A stretch of DNA of 64,000 nucleotides from Spongiivirga sp046524175 (GCF_046524175.1 NZ_JBEFZF010000005.1:310001-374000); one strand, 5' to 3'. Counted from the stretch's first letter, positions 52,763-62,524 are shown. Notes: generated from the sequence alone by a model not told the origin. Numbers and translations are program-made.

Positions 52763-54160
52763 TTATTCCTGCAATAAAAAATTTGAAATCTTTCTTGTAA
52801 TCGACAATACTGTCAAATCTTGTGTATTACTAAATACAATAATGGTAATTCCCTTTTGGGGATACATCCATAAATCTGTAGCAAATAGATCACTCCCGCC
52901 ACTATGACGCACTAGCTTATTTTCGGTATCATTATTTTCAATCCACCAACCATATCCGTAGGTCTCGTTTCCGCCGCTGTATTCAAAATGAGGATAGAGA
53001 TAGGTAGCCGTTGTGGCTTCATCAAAAACAGTGTTCTCTCGTATTGCTTTGCTCCAAAGCAGCATATCATTGGCACTTGCTAAAATACCTCCATTTCCTT
53101 TAAGATTAAGATATGGTCCTTTATCACTCCAATTTTCTTCGTTTGGTTTTTTGGCCTGCTGGCCTTCAAAAAAACCATTGGCAACATCATCTTTTTTCCA
53201 TTTTGGAATGACATAACCGGTGTGATACATTTTTGAAGGTTTAAAAATGTATTCATTTAAAAAGCTTTCATATTCCATACCGCTAACCTTTTCAATGATT
53301 AAGGCAAGTAAACTATATCCAATATTAGAATAGTTAAATTCTTTACCAACTGTACTTATCAATCTACTTCGAAATACACGACGTAGGAACTTTTCTTCTG
53401 TAATTGTATCATAATCATCGCCTATTCCAATTGCCAATCCGGAGGAATGTGTTAGCAGTTGATGTATGGTGATGTCTTTTTTGTCTTTTGGAACATCATC
53501 AAAGTATTTTGATAGTTTATCGGTAACAGTAAGTTTATTTTGCGTCGATAGTTTTAGAATGCCTGCTGCCGTAAACTGTTTTGTAATAGAACAAATATCA
53601 AAAACGGTATTAAGGTCATTAAGTCCATTTTCTTGGTTATTCTTTTTACCATAGGCTTTGTTGAAAATAATACTGTCATTTTGGGCGACTAAAACCACTC
53701 CTCTAAAATCTCTTTCAGTAAGTTTATCATCAATCGTTGCTAGATCATCAATTTTAATAGTTGCCTTTTCTTTACGAACCGCTGTTACGTTTCCCTGCGG
53801 TTGTATTAGAACTAATTCATTAAAAATCCCATTTTTCTTGTTCCTGAACTCTACTTTAAATTCTGGTTCTGCTCTAAAAGCAAATTTATGTTCTCCTGTG
53901 ATCATCAATTCACTTTCTTGATCCCCCGACACAAACAAATAAAGCTTTCTGTTATTTTCTTCTTCTTTGGTATAAATCATTATGGAAATTCCTACTGCTT
54001 CATATATATACTCGCCGACATATTGTTTTAAGATATTTTCTGTATTTAAAGCGAAAGTTTTTGATTTACTGTTAGTACAACTAAAACTCGTCAATGAGAA
54101 TGACATCATTAGAAGTATTAAGATTGCTTTTGTTTTTTTGATTTTATTTAGCATTTTCAT
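52763..54160 (-). CDS. Beta-lactamase-fold serine hydrolase lipoprotein with extra N-terminal domain
   Basis: The 465-residue protein has a lipobox TSFSC (Cys28) and, at residues 40-130, a small domain of the DUF3471-like type (LKQYVGEYIYE, LYLFVSGDQESELM, PQGNVTAVRK). The class C beta-lactamase/penicillin-binding fold follows, with SITK (Ser191, Lys194), YSN (277-279) and a late HSGGS. It likely acts as an esterase, amidase or D-aminopeptidase in the periplasm rather than as a drug-resistance enzyme. The same extra domain ends the neighbouring protease, and the catalytic part is a close paralogue of the gene at 55604. Confidence 0.85.
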   Translation of the reverse strand: MKMLNKIKKTKAILILLMMSFSLTSFSCTNSKSKTFALNTENILKQYVGEYIYEAVGISIMIYTKEEENNRKLYLFVSGDQESELMITGEHKFAFRAEPEFKVEFRNKKNGIFNELVLIQPQGNVTAVRKEKATIKIDDLATIDDKLTERDFRGVVLVAQNDSIIFNKAYGKKNNQENGLNDLNTVFDICSITKQFTAAGILKLSTQNKLTVTDKLSKYFDDVPKDKKDITIHQLLTHSSGLAIGIGDDYDTITEEKFLRRVFRSRLISTVGKEFNYSNIGYSLLALIIEKVSGMEYESFLNEYIFKPSKMYHTGYVIPKWKKDDVANGFFEGQQAKKPNEENWSDKGPYLNLKGNGGILASANDMLLWSKAIRENTVFDEATTATYLYPHFEYSGGNETYGYGWWIENNDTENKLVRHSGGSDLFATDLWMYPQKGITIIVFSNTQDLTVLSITRKISNFLLQE

Positions 54161-54165
54161 CTTTT

Positions 54166-55332
54166 TTATTTGCGAATCGCTGTATATGTCCCTTCAGGTT
54201 GAGTTGCAATTAATTCTTTAAAAACACCATTTTTTAGATTCTTGAATTCTACTTTATATTCATTTGATAGTTTAAAAGTAAATTGGTGTTTTGCTGTTGG
54301 GACCAATTCATAGGGTTGTTGGTCAGCCACGAATAGATACAGTTTTGTTCCATTCTCTTCAGTATAGATCTTTATGGTCGTTTCTTTTAATTTATAATCC
54401 CCTACGTATTGATTTAATGCATTTGGATTTATATCGATGGCTTTGGGTCTGTCATCAATGGCGTTTGCTTTTGGCTCTACCCTTAACATCGGCTCTGACT
54501 TAGAGTCCGTTCCGGACATTTCTTCTTGAATCCACTTTATAAAGTGCGACACTCTAGCGTAATTTTCTACAACACCATATAAACCTTCCGGACCATCCTT
54601 GGTGTCTTGCCATGAGCTAATTCCGGCTAGATATACCGTATCGTCCTTTACAATAAAGGCTGGCCCTCCGCTATCTCCTGGACCACTAATACCTTCATAT
54701 TCGGTTAGATATTTTGATTTGGTATCAGGATGATCAAAGGTCCATGTTAGCCATTTGCCTTTAGCGGTTTCAATCCTATTGGTGGCGCCTCTTTGCTTTC
54801 CATCATTCCCTTTTACTCCAGTTAAGCCAGTACCTATATCTCCTTTTCCTACCATATAAATCAGTTTATCCACTTCGTCTTCATCGACATATAATTTTGC
54901 TTGCAACGCACCAATGGGTTTTGTCTTTAGATGTACTAATGCGATATCATTTAATGGTGTCATATCGTTATAATTGGAAGGGTTTTTTTGGATATCATCC
55001 CATTCCTTATACATGATGACCTTATCTACTTCAATTTCTTCATTGTTTACAATAACAAAGTGCTTCAGTCCATTATTAAATTTTTCAGCAATTCCGATTG
55101 CGCAATGTGCGGCGGTGATTGCCCATTGATCTGCGATGATGGTGCCCTCACAATCGGGTAGATTTAAATGACACATATATTTTTCGAAGCGCTCAGCAAG
55201 CTTTATGAACTCGGCTTCATCTTTATCATGTCTGATGATCATCGGATCTTGTTTACTATTTGTTATATAGCTGAAACTTGCTAAAATTAATGACAGCAAT
55301 AGCATTACAATGATTGCGTTTATTTTTTTCAT
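54166..55332 (-). CDS. Secreted trypsin-like serine protease (S1) with DUF3471-like C-terminal domain
   Basis: The 388-residue protein has a signal-like N-terminus, then an S1 domain with ITAAHC (His76), NDIALV (Asp129) and GPGDSGGPAF (Ser221). The C-terminal 85 residues (about 300-388) repeat the domain seen at the N-terminus of the serine hydrolase downstream: LNQYVGDYKLKE, KLYLFVADQQPYELV, PEGTYTAIRK. It is separated from that gene by 5 bases. It likely acts in the periplasm or outside the cell; specificity unknown. Confidence 0.88.
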   Translation of the reverse strand: MKKINAIIVMLLLSLILASFSYITNSKQDPMIIRHDKDEAEFIKLAERFEKYMCHLNLPDCEGTIIADQWAITAAHCAIGIAEKFNNGLKHFVIVNNEEIEVDKVIMYKEWDDIQKNPSNYNDMTPLNDIALVHLKTKPIGALQAKLYVDEDEVDKLIYMVGKGDIGTGLTGVKGNDGKQRGATNRIETAKGKWLTWTFDHPDTKSKYLTEYEGISGPGDSGGPAFIVKDDTVYLAGISSWQDTKDGPEGLYGVVENYARVSHFIKWIQEEMSGTDSKSEPMLRVEPKANAIDDRPKAIDINPNALNQYVGDYKLKETTIKIYTEENGTKLYLFVADQQPYELVPTAKHQFTFKLSNEYKVEFKNLKNGVFKELIATQPEGTYTAIRK

Positions 55333-55412
55333 TTTATTTTAAAATTTTTAGTTATGCTTTTATTAGTCTATGTAAATATTGTTGTAACATGAGTTCGATT
55401 AATAAAACATGA

Positions 55413-55553
55413 TGTCAGGTCGAGTGATTTTTTGCAAGTAAGATTCAATCGAAATTGTAAAAAATTGTATCGAGACCGAGGTTGGGAAGAGAACGTAGTC
55501 TTTCTCGATACATTTTTTCTATCGTGCCTCAGAAAAAACACTCGAAATGACAA
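55413..55553. repeat. MITE-like element with nested inverted repeats
   Basis: The 141-base stretch has outer imperfect inverted ends of about 22 bases (TGTCAGGTCGAGTGATTTTT at 55413, and CAGAAAAAACACTCGAAATG near the end). Inside them are inner arms AAAAATTGTATCGAGA (55460-55475) and TCTCGATACATTTTTT (55503-55518). It has no coding content. It fills most of the gap between the protease and serine hydrolase genes. I recall similar elements as repeated in marine Flavobacteriaceae intergenic DNA. Confidence 0.75.
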
Positions 55554-55603
55554 CTTTCAATGCTAATTCACAATAATCGAACTCAGGTTTGTACATATTA
55601 CTT

Positions 55604-56683
55604 TTACTCCGTTAATAAAAAATTTGATATCTCTGGTGCAATTGTGTAAACAGATTCCTTAAGTTCATTACTGAGTACGATTATTGTAATTCCCTTGTTT
55701 GGGTAGATCCACATATCAGATGCAAAAAATTCAGTCGTACCTCCATGTACCACTAACTTATTCTCTGAATCATTATTTTCAATACCCCAGCCATATCCAT
55801 AGCTTTCATATAAACCTGTAGGTTGAAAATGCGGAAAAAGATATTTAGAGGTAGTTGCTTCATCTAGTACGGTATTATTCATTATTGATTGGCTCCAGAG
55901 TAATAAATCATTCGCTCGTGTTAGAATCCCTCCATTTCCTTTAAGATTGAGATACGGACCATTGTCACTCCAATTCTCTTCATTTGGCTTATCATTTTCA
56001 ACACCATTCAAATAACCATTGGCCACTTCATTTTGTTGCCAATCTGGAATTATATAACCAGTATGGTACATGTTTGAAGGTTCAAAAATCTCTAGATTTA
56101 AAAAGCTTTCATAATCCATTCCACTAGCTTTTTCAATTATTAAACCAAGTAAGCTATAGCCTACATTAGAATAATTAAATCTTTCTCCAACGGGACCAAT
56201 TAATTCGCTATCAAATACTTGATCTAAAAACGCTTCCTCGGTAATGGTTTCATAATCTCCACCGATTCCACCTACTAAACCAGAAGAATGTGTGAGCAAC
56301 TGATGAATGGTTATATTTTTTTTGTCGTTAGGAACAGCATCAAAGTATTTTGATAAATTATCATTAACTGAGAGCTCATTTTGCATCTCTAATTTTAAAA
56401 TCCCAGCCGCAGTAAATTGTTTAGTAATAGAGCCCATATCAAAAACAGTATTGATATCATTCAATCCATTTTCTTGATTATTTTTTCTTCCATATGCTTT
56501 ATTAAATAAGATATCGTCATTTTGAGTTACTAAAACAACACCTGAAAAATCTCTCGCCAAAAGTTCTTTATCAAGAGAAGAAAAATCATCAATTATTACC
56601 CCATCATCACTATTAGTACAACTAAAATTCATTAATGAAAATGACATTATTAGAAGTAATAAGATCGTATCTGTTTTTTTCAT
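55604..56683 (-). CDS. Beta-lactamase-fold serine hydrolase lipoprotein
   Basis: The 359-residue protein starts at the ATG at 56683 (an upstream frame to 56788 would mask the signal peptide) and has a lipobox MNFSC (Cys22). SITK (Ser85, Lys88) and YSN (171-173) mark the catalytic site. It is a close paralogue of the serine hydrolase at 52763 (shared NKAYGRKNNQENGLND and YLNLKGNGGIL segments) but lacks the DUF3471-like domain. The late HGGTTEF replaces the paralogue's HSGGS. Substrate unknown. Confidence 0.87.
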   Translation of the reverse strand: MKKTDTILLLLIMSFSLMNFSCTNSDDGVIIDDFSSLDKELLARDFSGVVLVTQNDDILFNKAYGRKNNQENGLNDINTVFDMGSITKQFTAAGILKLEMQNELSVNDNLSKYFDAVPNDKKNITIHQLLTHSSGLVGGIGGDYETITEEAFLDQVFDSELIGPVGERFNYSNVGYSLLGLIIEKASGMDYESFLNLEIFEPSNMYHTGYIIPDWQQNEVANGYLNGVENDKPNEENWSDNGPYLNLKGNGGILTRANDLLLWSQSIMNNTVLDEATTSKYLFPHFQPTGLYESYGYGWGIENNDSENKLVVHGGTTEFFASDMWIYPNKGITIIVLSNELKESVYTIAPEISNFLLTE

Positions 56684-56726
56684 GATTTTATATTGTTTAA
56701 TTGATTGTGATCGAAATAAAAGTTTA

Positions 56727-56754
56727 AATAAAACCCAAGTGAATTCACCTGGGT
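56727..56754 (-). terminator. Intrinsic terminator after the outer-membrane barrel gene
   Basis: On the minus strand ACCCAGGTGAA and TTCACTTGGGT form an 11-bp near-perfect palindromic stem (one mismatch), followed by TTTTATTT. It lies 18 bases after the stop of the gene at 56772 and before the serine hydrolase start, separating the two units. Confidence 0.7.
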
Positions 56755-56771
56755 AGCTATAAAATTCAATT

Positions 56772-57332
56772 TTAGAAGAAATAGCCAACAGATAGTTGAA
56801 TTACTCCATTTCTGTTTTTATCCGTGACACCCTCTACATCATTAATGTTAGTTAGTCCAAGATTATATCTTGCGCTAAAATTGAGTCCGTTATCAAGTTT
56901 GTAGCCGACACCTAAACCGACACCAAAATCCGTAGGTTTTAAAAAATCTTTATAATCCACACTACCTCCTTTAGTAGAGAGCAAATAACCAATTTGAGGT
57001 CCAGCTTCTAAACTCAATTGTTTTGTAACATAGTACTTGCCTATCAAAGGAAGATTTAGATAGTTTAAACTAATACTGCCTTCGGATGCAATATTTAGAT
57101 CAGACCCCTGTCCAGAATAGATTAATTCGGGTTGAAAAGAGAATTTATCTGAAATCTTAAATTCTGCCATAATGCCAAAATGGAAATCTGTATTGGGAGT
57201 AATGTCATCTGTATCGTCTCCAGTAATAAATGCAAAGTTTAGCCCTGCTTTTGTGCCAAGTTTAATGTCTTGTGCATTGATGTTTGTAAATCCTATAGCC
57301 GCAATTACGATTGCTAATACTAATTTTTTCAT
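56772..57332 (-). CDS. Outer-membrane beta-barrel protein (PorT/OMP_b-brl family)
   Basis: The 186-residue protein has a signal peptide (MKKLVLAIVIAAIGFTNINAQ). Eight or so amphipathic strands follow, for example IKLGTKAGLNFAFITG, FHFGIMAEFKIS, FSFQPELIYSGQGSD, YGLGVGVGYKL-like and QLSVGYFF with terminal Phe. This is the small porin-like outer-membrane family common in Bacteroidota. Role unknown. It is monocistronic, with its own terminator. Confidence 0.88.
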   Translation of the reverse strand: MKKLVLAIVIAAIGFTNINAQDIKLGTKAGLNFAFITGDDTDDITPNTDFHFGIMAEFKISDKFSFQPELIYSGQGSDLNIASEGSISLNYLNLPLIGKYYVTKQLSLEAGPQIGYLLSTKGGSVDYKDFLKPTDFGVGLGVGYKLDNGLNFSARYNLGLTNINDVEGVTDKNRNGVIQLSVGYFF

Positions 57333-57368
57333 ATTTTTTATGTTTTTTGATTATGGTGTTGTTAACTA

Positions 57369-58271
57369 TTATTGTACTGTTATGTCAAAAGCCTCTTCAA
57401 AACCGCGTTCTAAAAAGTTGTTAAGCGTATCATCATGATCTCCAGGCCCTTTAATTACGTTGGCATTTTTCGACTCTAAAAATTGAATCTCGTTAGCGGT
57501 AAGAGCGCCAACAGCTTGATCTACTTCTCCATAAATGTATGTGAGGTTGCATAAACTCTCGATAGAATTAAATAGCTGAGTATATCGGTTCATCACAAAT
57601 CCAGCACCTATTCTTTCAAGGTTTCTTTCTTTAACATCGGGGTTCGGCTCTGGGTTTATTATAGGCGTAATCCCATTTTCGAAATAGCTCGTTTTCCCTT
57701 CGGCGGCTGCCTGCCAAACAATTTCATTCATATCTAATCTTCCTGCCAGAATAAGGTACTTATCGGCACTATTTATTCCTTTTTTTGCAATAAGGTCTTG
57801 CGTAACAAATGAGCCAAATGAAAGCCCAACGACATACACCGTTCTACCTTGATTTTTAAAATAGGCAATCACTTTACCAAGCATCTCGGTACTTTCTGCA
57901 TCAAAAGAACTGGCTTGCGCTAACGTAATATCATTTCCGGCAAGGATCTCAGGATTTAATGTTTGCGCCTGATGTACCGCTACGGTTAAAATGCCTTTTG
58001 GATTAAGAAATGGGGAAAAATCATCTACGGTATCTGAACCTATAACTGTACCTGGTCCTCCTGATACGGTAATTAGTACAGTGGCTGCTTTTTCATCTCC
58101 TTTGAAATAGATAAGGTTTTTAATTTCTTGAGAGATTTCTGTAATAGCGGTAGTCGGTTGGTCATCATCATTAGAACATGACCCTGTAACAATTGCTAAA
58201 AATATTAGTAGCATTTTGGGGATAAAACGAAAACCAATACGGTTTGTCATTTTTAAGGATACTCTTTTCAT
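57369..58271 (-). CDS. Alpha/beta hydrolase-like lipoprotein
   Basis: The 300-residue lipoprotein (lipobox TGSC, Cys32, followed by SNDDD) has an alpha/beta hydrolase pattern: VLITVSGGPGTV as oxyanion loop, VVGLSFGSF (Ser151) as nucleophile elbow, an acid in YGEVDQAVG and a late GPGDHDD with His. The catalytic triad therefore looks complete. A -7 box CAAAAGTA on the plus strand (58299-58306; TACTTTTG on the minus strand) precedes the start. Substrate unknown; it may be a surface esterase. Confidence 0.75.
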   Translation of the reverse strand: MKRVSLKMTNRIGFRFIPKMLLIFLAIVTGSCSNDDDQPTTAITEISQEIKNLIYFKGDEKAATVLITVSGGPGTVIGSDTVDDFSPFLNPKGILTVAVHQAQTLNPEILAGNDITLAQASSFDAESTEMLGKVIAYFKNQGRTVYVVGLSFGSFVTQDLIAKKGINSADKYLILAGRLDMNEIVWQAAAEGKTSYFENGITPIINPEPNPDVKERNLERIGAGFVMNRYTQLFNSIESLCNLTYIYGEVDQAVGALTANEIQFLESKNANVIKGPGDHDDTLNNFLERGFEEAFDITVQ

Positions 58272-58374
58272 CGATTTATGTTTTTTGATTTATCGATGCA
58301 AAAGTATTGTTGCAGTAAACAGCAGCAGCTGTTTTTTGCTTTGTAGAAGTACTAAAACGAAGGGATCACACGAA

Positions 58375-59466
58375 TCAGGACGTTATTTGAAGTTTTCTAT
58401 ACATACCTGGTGACATGTCTAAGCTCATTTTAAAAGTATTATAAAATGCACTCTTCGATTTAAAACCCGCTTCCATGCCTATGGCTTCGACTGAGTATTT
58501 ATTAAAAACTGGATCTTTTAGCAGTTTTTTGGCAGCTTCAATTCTATAATCATTGACAAATTGAATAACACTTTTGTTAATTTCCTGATTGATGATTTGA
58601 GATAAATAACCTTCGTTTGTGTTCAATTCATTGGCTAAATCAGCCCTACTTAACAGTGGATTTTTGTACAACTCTTCCTCTTCCATTAATAGGTATAGTT
58701 CAGATATAATTTTTGAGGTAGTGGTACTATTTATTTTCTTTTTTGGTTGATTTTTGGCTGCTTTTTTTGTGAGCAGATACTTATGTATTTCTTCTTTTTG
58801 AGCAATGATCTGTAACTTAAATATGCCATAATAAAGTACCCACCACAAAGACAAAGACATGCCTATCGTTAAAATATATACCGTATAAAATGATTGAAAT
58901 ACATACGCTTCTATCCGTGTTAGTATCCAACACATGATTAGTAATATCATAAAAAGGTTTAAACGCAATATCCAACGTCTTTTATCCTTGGAAATACTAG
59001 TGGCTTTTATAATTAATTTTCTACTCCAAAAAATTAGCACTGTATTAAAAATGATCGCTAATGTATCTCTAAATAAGAATAGGATCAATTCAGAAACTGA
59101 ACCGTATAAATTGAAATAGTAAACGGGTATTTCAAGAATAACACAACTAATAAAGGGAAGATACAGCAGTTTATACCTCCTACTTTTATAAAAGTTATGT
59201 TTAATCTGAATTAAAAAATAGGTAAATAAGGTACTCGCAAATAATGCTTCTAACTTTAAATTACCAATGAATGCAAGCAAGATACTGTCTTCATACTCCA
59301 ACTCTAACCATAATAAAAGGGTTAAAATTGATAGTATTAGTAATGATAGTGCCAAATAGTTATTCGCTCGACTTCTATAAAAAGAAGATGTAAACAATAC
59401 GATGCTTATAAAGCAACCAATAATAGTACTTGCAATTATTGATATTTCAAGCAGGGTAGTATTCAA
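58375..59466 (-). CDS. Membrane-bound AraC-type transcriptional regulator
   Basis: The 363-residue protein has six to seven membrane spans in the first 230 residues (ISIIASTIIGCFISIVLF, NYLALSLLILSILTLLL, LFASTLFTYFLIQI and others). A linker follows, then a C-terminal AraC-type double helix-turn-helix: SRADLANELNTNEGYLSQIINQEINKS and YSVEAIGMEAGFKSKSAFYNTFK. Such regulators sense a membrane or periplasmic signal through the hydrophobic domain. The target genes may include the outer-membrane and lipoprotein genes next to it; this is a guess. Confidence 0.88.
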   Translation of the reverse strand: MNTTLLEISIIASTIIGCFISIVLFTSSFYRSRANNYLALSLLILSILTLLLWLELEYEDSILLAFIGNLKLEALFASTLFTYFLIQIKHNFYKSRRYKLLYLPFISCVILEIPVYYFNLYGSVSELILFLFRDTLAIIFNTVLIFWSRKLIIKATSISKDKRRWILRLNLFMILLIMCWILTRIEAYVFQSFYTVYILTIGMSLSLWWVLYYGIFKLQIIAQKEEIHKYLLTKKAAKNQPKKKINSTTTSKIISELYLLMEEEELYKNPLLSRADLANELNTNEGYLSQIINQEINKSVIQFVNDYRIEAAKKLLKDPVFNKYSVEAIGMEAGFKSKSAFYNTFKMSLDMSPGMYRKLQITS

Positions 59467-59621
59467 TCGATATAACTATTATTTTTTATAAAAACGCCTT
59501 TTATTCAGGCATTAAGAATTTTGCATAGATAAAGGTCTGTTTAACGCTAAACAAACATTTCACATTCTATTAATAGTAATTAGCTTTTTCTTTAGAAGAT
59601 TTATTATTGCGGGTCTTTGAG

Positions 59622-60659
59622 TTAAAAATTATAGTTAAACCCAATACCCAATACTTGTCTAAATTGAACTCTAGGACCGAGTGTCTCTAAAGTGCCATCT
59701 CCATCGAGATCATCTCTAAATTTTACATCATCATCATAAAGTACCTGAGTGCCTAGCGATGCATTGACATACTCATTTACCTTAAAATCGATCAGTACTT
59801 CCCAGTCGATGTCGATATTTCCAAATTTGTTTAAATAATCTGAATAGAAAGTACTATTGGTCTTAAAATTCATGTTTTCGTAAATGGGAAATTCCCAGTT
59901 ATGTGTAATAAGAATCCCCAGTTCATTTCTGGAGTTCTTACCTCGTTGAACAACATTCCCATCAGCATCTAAAACAGCTTTTTCAACTCCAAAAGAACCG
60001 GCATCGGCCAAATCTTGATCTAGCACAAAAGTCGATTTTTGCGTTAGCGGAGATAAAAACAGCTTAAATTTTTTCTTTTTTGGCGCATACTCGGCACCAA
60101 CACCCAAAAACAAGTATCCCGGTGCCATAAACCGGGAAATTGGGGTGGAAGTATCAGGATACTTAAATCCGTCTGTAAACTGTGTTCTAAAATCAAGTTT
60201 TACGGAATAATACCAGCTAGAAACACTGTCTTTTCTATATCCGAAAGTACTTTTCAAACGTACTAAATCATCAGTTTTACGCACCTCGGTTTCTTGTTGT
60301 TTACTCAAGCCATAGCGTGCTTCGATTTCATTATCCCAGCTAACCAATTTGCGCAAGTAATTTCTCGTAATTGCACCCTTTACTAATCCGGAAATAGCAT
60401 TATTCCCCCCGGCATTCCAATTAACGAATGACACTTGACTTAGGTCAATCCCAAAGTTGTTTTTTTTAGTCCACCACATCGTATCGATCGCTACGCTAAA
60501 TCGTAGCCACTGCTCATCGAAAGGTAAAATTCCAAGATCTGGCTTAAATTTTCTTACTCCTTCAGTTTTAATTTCTGGTATCGGGTTTTGATAACCACGT
60601 TGGGCTAAGCCGATATGACTAGTTAGTATTAAAATGAAAAGTAGCAGTGCTTTTCGCAT
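59622..60659 (-). CDS. DUF3078 outer-membrane protein
   Basis: The 345-residue protein has a signal peptide (LTSHIGLAQ) and the DUF3078 pattern: WWTKKNNFGIDLSQVSFVNWNAGGNNAISGLVKGAI, WDNEIEARYGLSKQ, VRLKSTFGYRKDS, FLGVGAEYAPKKKKFKLFLSPLTQKSTFV, and a terminal GFNYNF. The strand pattern and terminal Phe suggest a beta-barrel. Function unknown; it lies 51 bases downstream of dxs, so they may be co-transcribed. Confidence 0.85.
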   Translation of the reverse strand: MRKALLLFILILTSHIGLAQRGYQNPIPEIKTEGVRKFKPDLGILPFDEQWLRFSVAIDTMWWTKKNNFGIDLSQVSFVNWNAGGNNAISGLVKGAITRNYLRKLVSWDNEIEARYGLSKQQETEVRKTDDLVRLKSTFGYRKDSVSSWYYSVKLDFRTQFTDGFKYPDTSTPISRFMAPGYLFLGVGAEYAPKKKKFKLFLSPLTQKSTFVLDQDLADAGSFGVEKAVLDADGNVVQRGKNSRNELGILITHNWEFPIYENMNFKTNSTFYSDYLNKFGNIDIDWEVLIDFKVNEYVNASLGTQVLYDDDVKFRDDLDGDGTLETLGPRVQFRQVLGIGFNYNF

Positions 60660-60709
60660 GAATAGACCAATAAAGCTTCAAAAATACATACGATCAGTAA
60701 AATGAAAGG

Positions 60710-62479
60710 CTATTTCAGAATTTTTTCAATGTAATTTTTAAGGCTACTGATATCAATTTGTGCAATTTCTTGAAGTTCTTCAATGGTTCCATGCTCAATA
60801 AATTGGTCTGGAATACCAAATACCTTAATGCTATTTTTATAATGATTATCTACAGCAAATTCTAATATTGCTGAGCCAAAGCCACCTTTTTTCACACCAT
60901 TTTCTAAAGTAATAACATGTTCAAACTCATTAAAAATTTCATGTAACATGGCCTCATCTAAAGGTTTAACGAAACGCATATCAAAGTGCGCAATATTATT
61001 GCGCAACAAAGAATCATTCAGCAAGTTTGTTACGGTATTCCCTATATGGCCTAAGGATAAAATAGCAATCTGACTTCCGTTGGAAAGTTTTCGAACACTT
61101 CCGATTTCAATCTTCTTAAATGACGTTTCCCATTTCGTTAATACTCCTCTACCTCTAGGGTATCTAATTGCAATAGGATGATCTAATCCTAATTGAGCAG
61201 TATACATAATGTTTCGAAGTTCACTTTCATTCATCGGTTCAAAAATGATCAGGTTCGGGATGCACCTTAAATACGAAATATCATAAACCCCGTGATGTGT
61301 GGCGCCATCCTGACCTACTAACCCGGCACGATCTAAACAGAATATAACAGGAAGGTTTTGAAGTGCCACATCGTGTATCACTTGATCATAGGCACGTTGC
61401 AAAAAAGTAGAATACACGTTACAAAAAACCACCATCCCTTGCGTTACCATCCCTGCGGCCAAAGTCACAGCATGCTGCTCAGCAATGCCAACATCAATAG
61501 CCCTAGCCGGCACGGCCTGCATCATAAATTTTAACGAGCTTCCTGTAGGCATTGCGGGTGTTATTCCGATAATTTTTTCATTTTTCTTGGCCAATTCAAC
61601 AATGGTGTGACCAAAAACATCTTGGTATTTTGGTGGCTCGTCTCCATTGGTTGCTTTTGGAGTTAGCTCGCCGGTAGTTTTGTCAAATTTTCCAGGCGCA
61701 TGATATGCTACCTGGTTTTCCTCTGCTTGTTGAAGCCCCTTGCCTTTGGTAGTGATCACATGTAAAAACTTTGGGCCTTTTATCTTTTTAAGTCGTGCTA
61801 ATTCGGTAACTAATGCACCCAAATCATGTCCATCAATGGGGCCTGAATATTCAAAATTAAGTGCTTCGAAGATATTTTCTTCCCGCACAGTGCCTTTCTT
61901 TACATTGGTTAAATACTGCTTCAAGGCTCCTACGCTAGGATCAATACCGATTGCATTATCATTTAAGATTACTAATAAATTTGCATCGGTAACACCAGCA
62001 TGGTTTAAACCTTCAAATGCCATTCCGCTGGCAATAGAAGCATCCCCAATGACCGCAATATGTTGTTTTTCTGTTTCTCCTTTTAAGTTAGATGCAATTG
62101 CCATACCTAAAGCTGCAGAAATGGAAGTAGATGAGTGCCCTACGCCAAAAGCATCGTATTCGCTTTCAGCTCTTTTTGGAAATCCGCTAATCCCGTTTAG
62201 TCTTCTGTTGGTGTCAAAAATATCTTTACGCCCAGTAAGTATTTTATGTCCATATGCCTGATGGCCTACATCCCAAATCAACTGGTCATTTGGTGTATCG
62301 AATACATAATGTAATGCAATGGTAAGTTCAACAACGCCCAAACTGGCACCTAAATGCCCTTCTTTGGTGCTAACAATGTCGATAATAAACTCCCGCAACT
62401 CTCGGGCGAGCTGAGGTAGGTCGTTCTTTTTTAAAGTACGGAGATCTTTAGGTGAATCGATATTTTTTAGTAGTACCAT
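60710..62479 (-). CDS. dxs: 1-deoxy-D-xylulose-5-phosphate synthase
   Basis: The 589-residue protein has the Dxs pattern: EGHLGASLGVVELTIALHYVF, the thiamine diphosphate/Mg motif GDASIASGMAFEGLN, GVGHSSTSISAALGMA, IDVGIAEQHAVTLAAGM with the conserved Glu, and HHGVYDISYLR. It condenses pyruvate and glyceraldehyde-3-phosphate in the first step of the MEP isoprenoid pathway. The ATG at 62479 (MVLLKNIDSP) is preferred over an upstream in-frame start. It is divergent from tadA. Confidence 0.96.
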   Translation of the reverse strand: MVLLKNIDSPKDLRTLKKNDLPQLARELREFIIDIVSTKEGHLGASLGVVELTIALHYVFDTPNDQLIWDVGHQAYGHKILTGRKDIFDTNRRLNGISGFPKRAESEYDAFGVGHSSTSISAALGMAIASNLKGETEKQHIAVIGDASIASGMAFEGLNHAGVTDANLLVILNDNAIGIDPSVGALKQYLTNVKKGTVREENIFEALNFEYSGPIDGHDLGALVTELARLKKIKGPKFLHVITTKGKGLQQAEENQVAYHAPGKFDKTTGELTPKATNGDEPPKYQDVFGHTIVELAKKNEKIIGITPAMPTGSSLKFMMQAVPARAIDVGIAEQHAVTLAAGMVTQGMVVFCNVYSTFLQRAYDQVIHDVALQNLPVIFCLDRAGLVGQDGATHHGVYDISYLRCIPNLIIFEPMNESELRNIMYTAQLGLDHPIAIRYPRGRGVLTKWETSFKKIEIGSVRKLSNGSQIAILSLGHIGNTVTNLLNDSLLRNNIAHFDMRFVKPLDEAMLHEIFNEFEHVITLENGVKKGGFGSAILEFAVDNHYKNSIKVFGIPDQFIEHGTIEELQEIAQIDISSLKNYIEKILK

Positions 62480-62524
62480 TATAAGTTGATAAAGGTACAA
62501 GTTGAAATTGTATTTTTACAGCGT

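Noticed and set aside
52763..54160. Antibiotic-resistance beta-lactamase
   Set aside because: The SxxK/YxN fold is shared with many esterases and peptidases, and the lipoprotein form with an extra domain does not match known resistance enzymes.
55368..55553. Minus-strand open frame of 61 codons
   Set aside because: It lies within the MITE-like inverted repeat and has no protein features.
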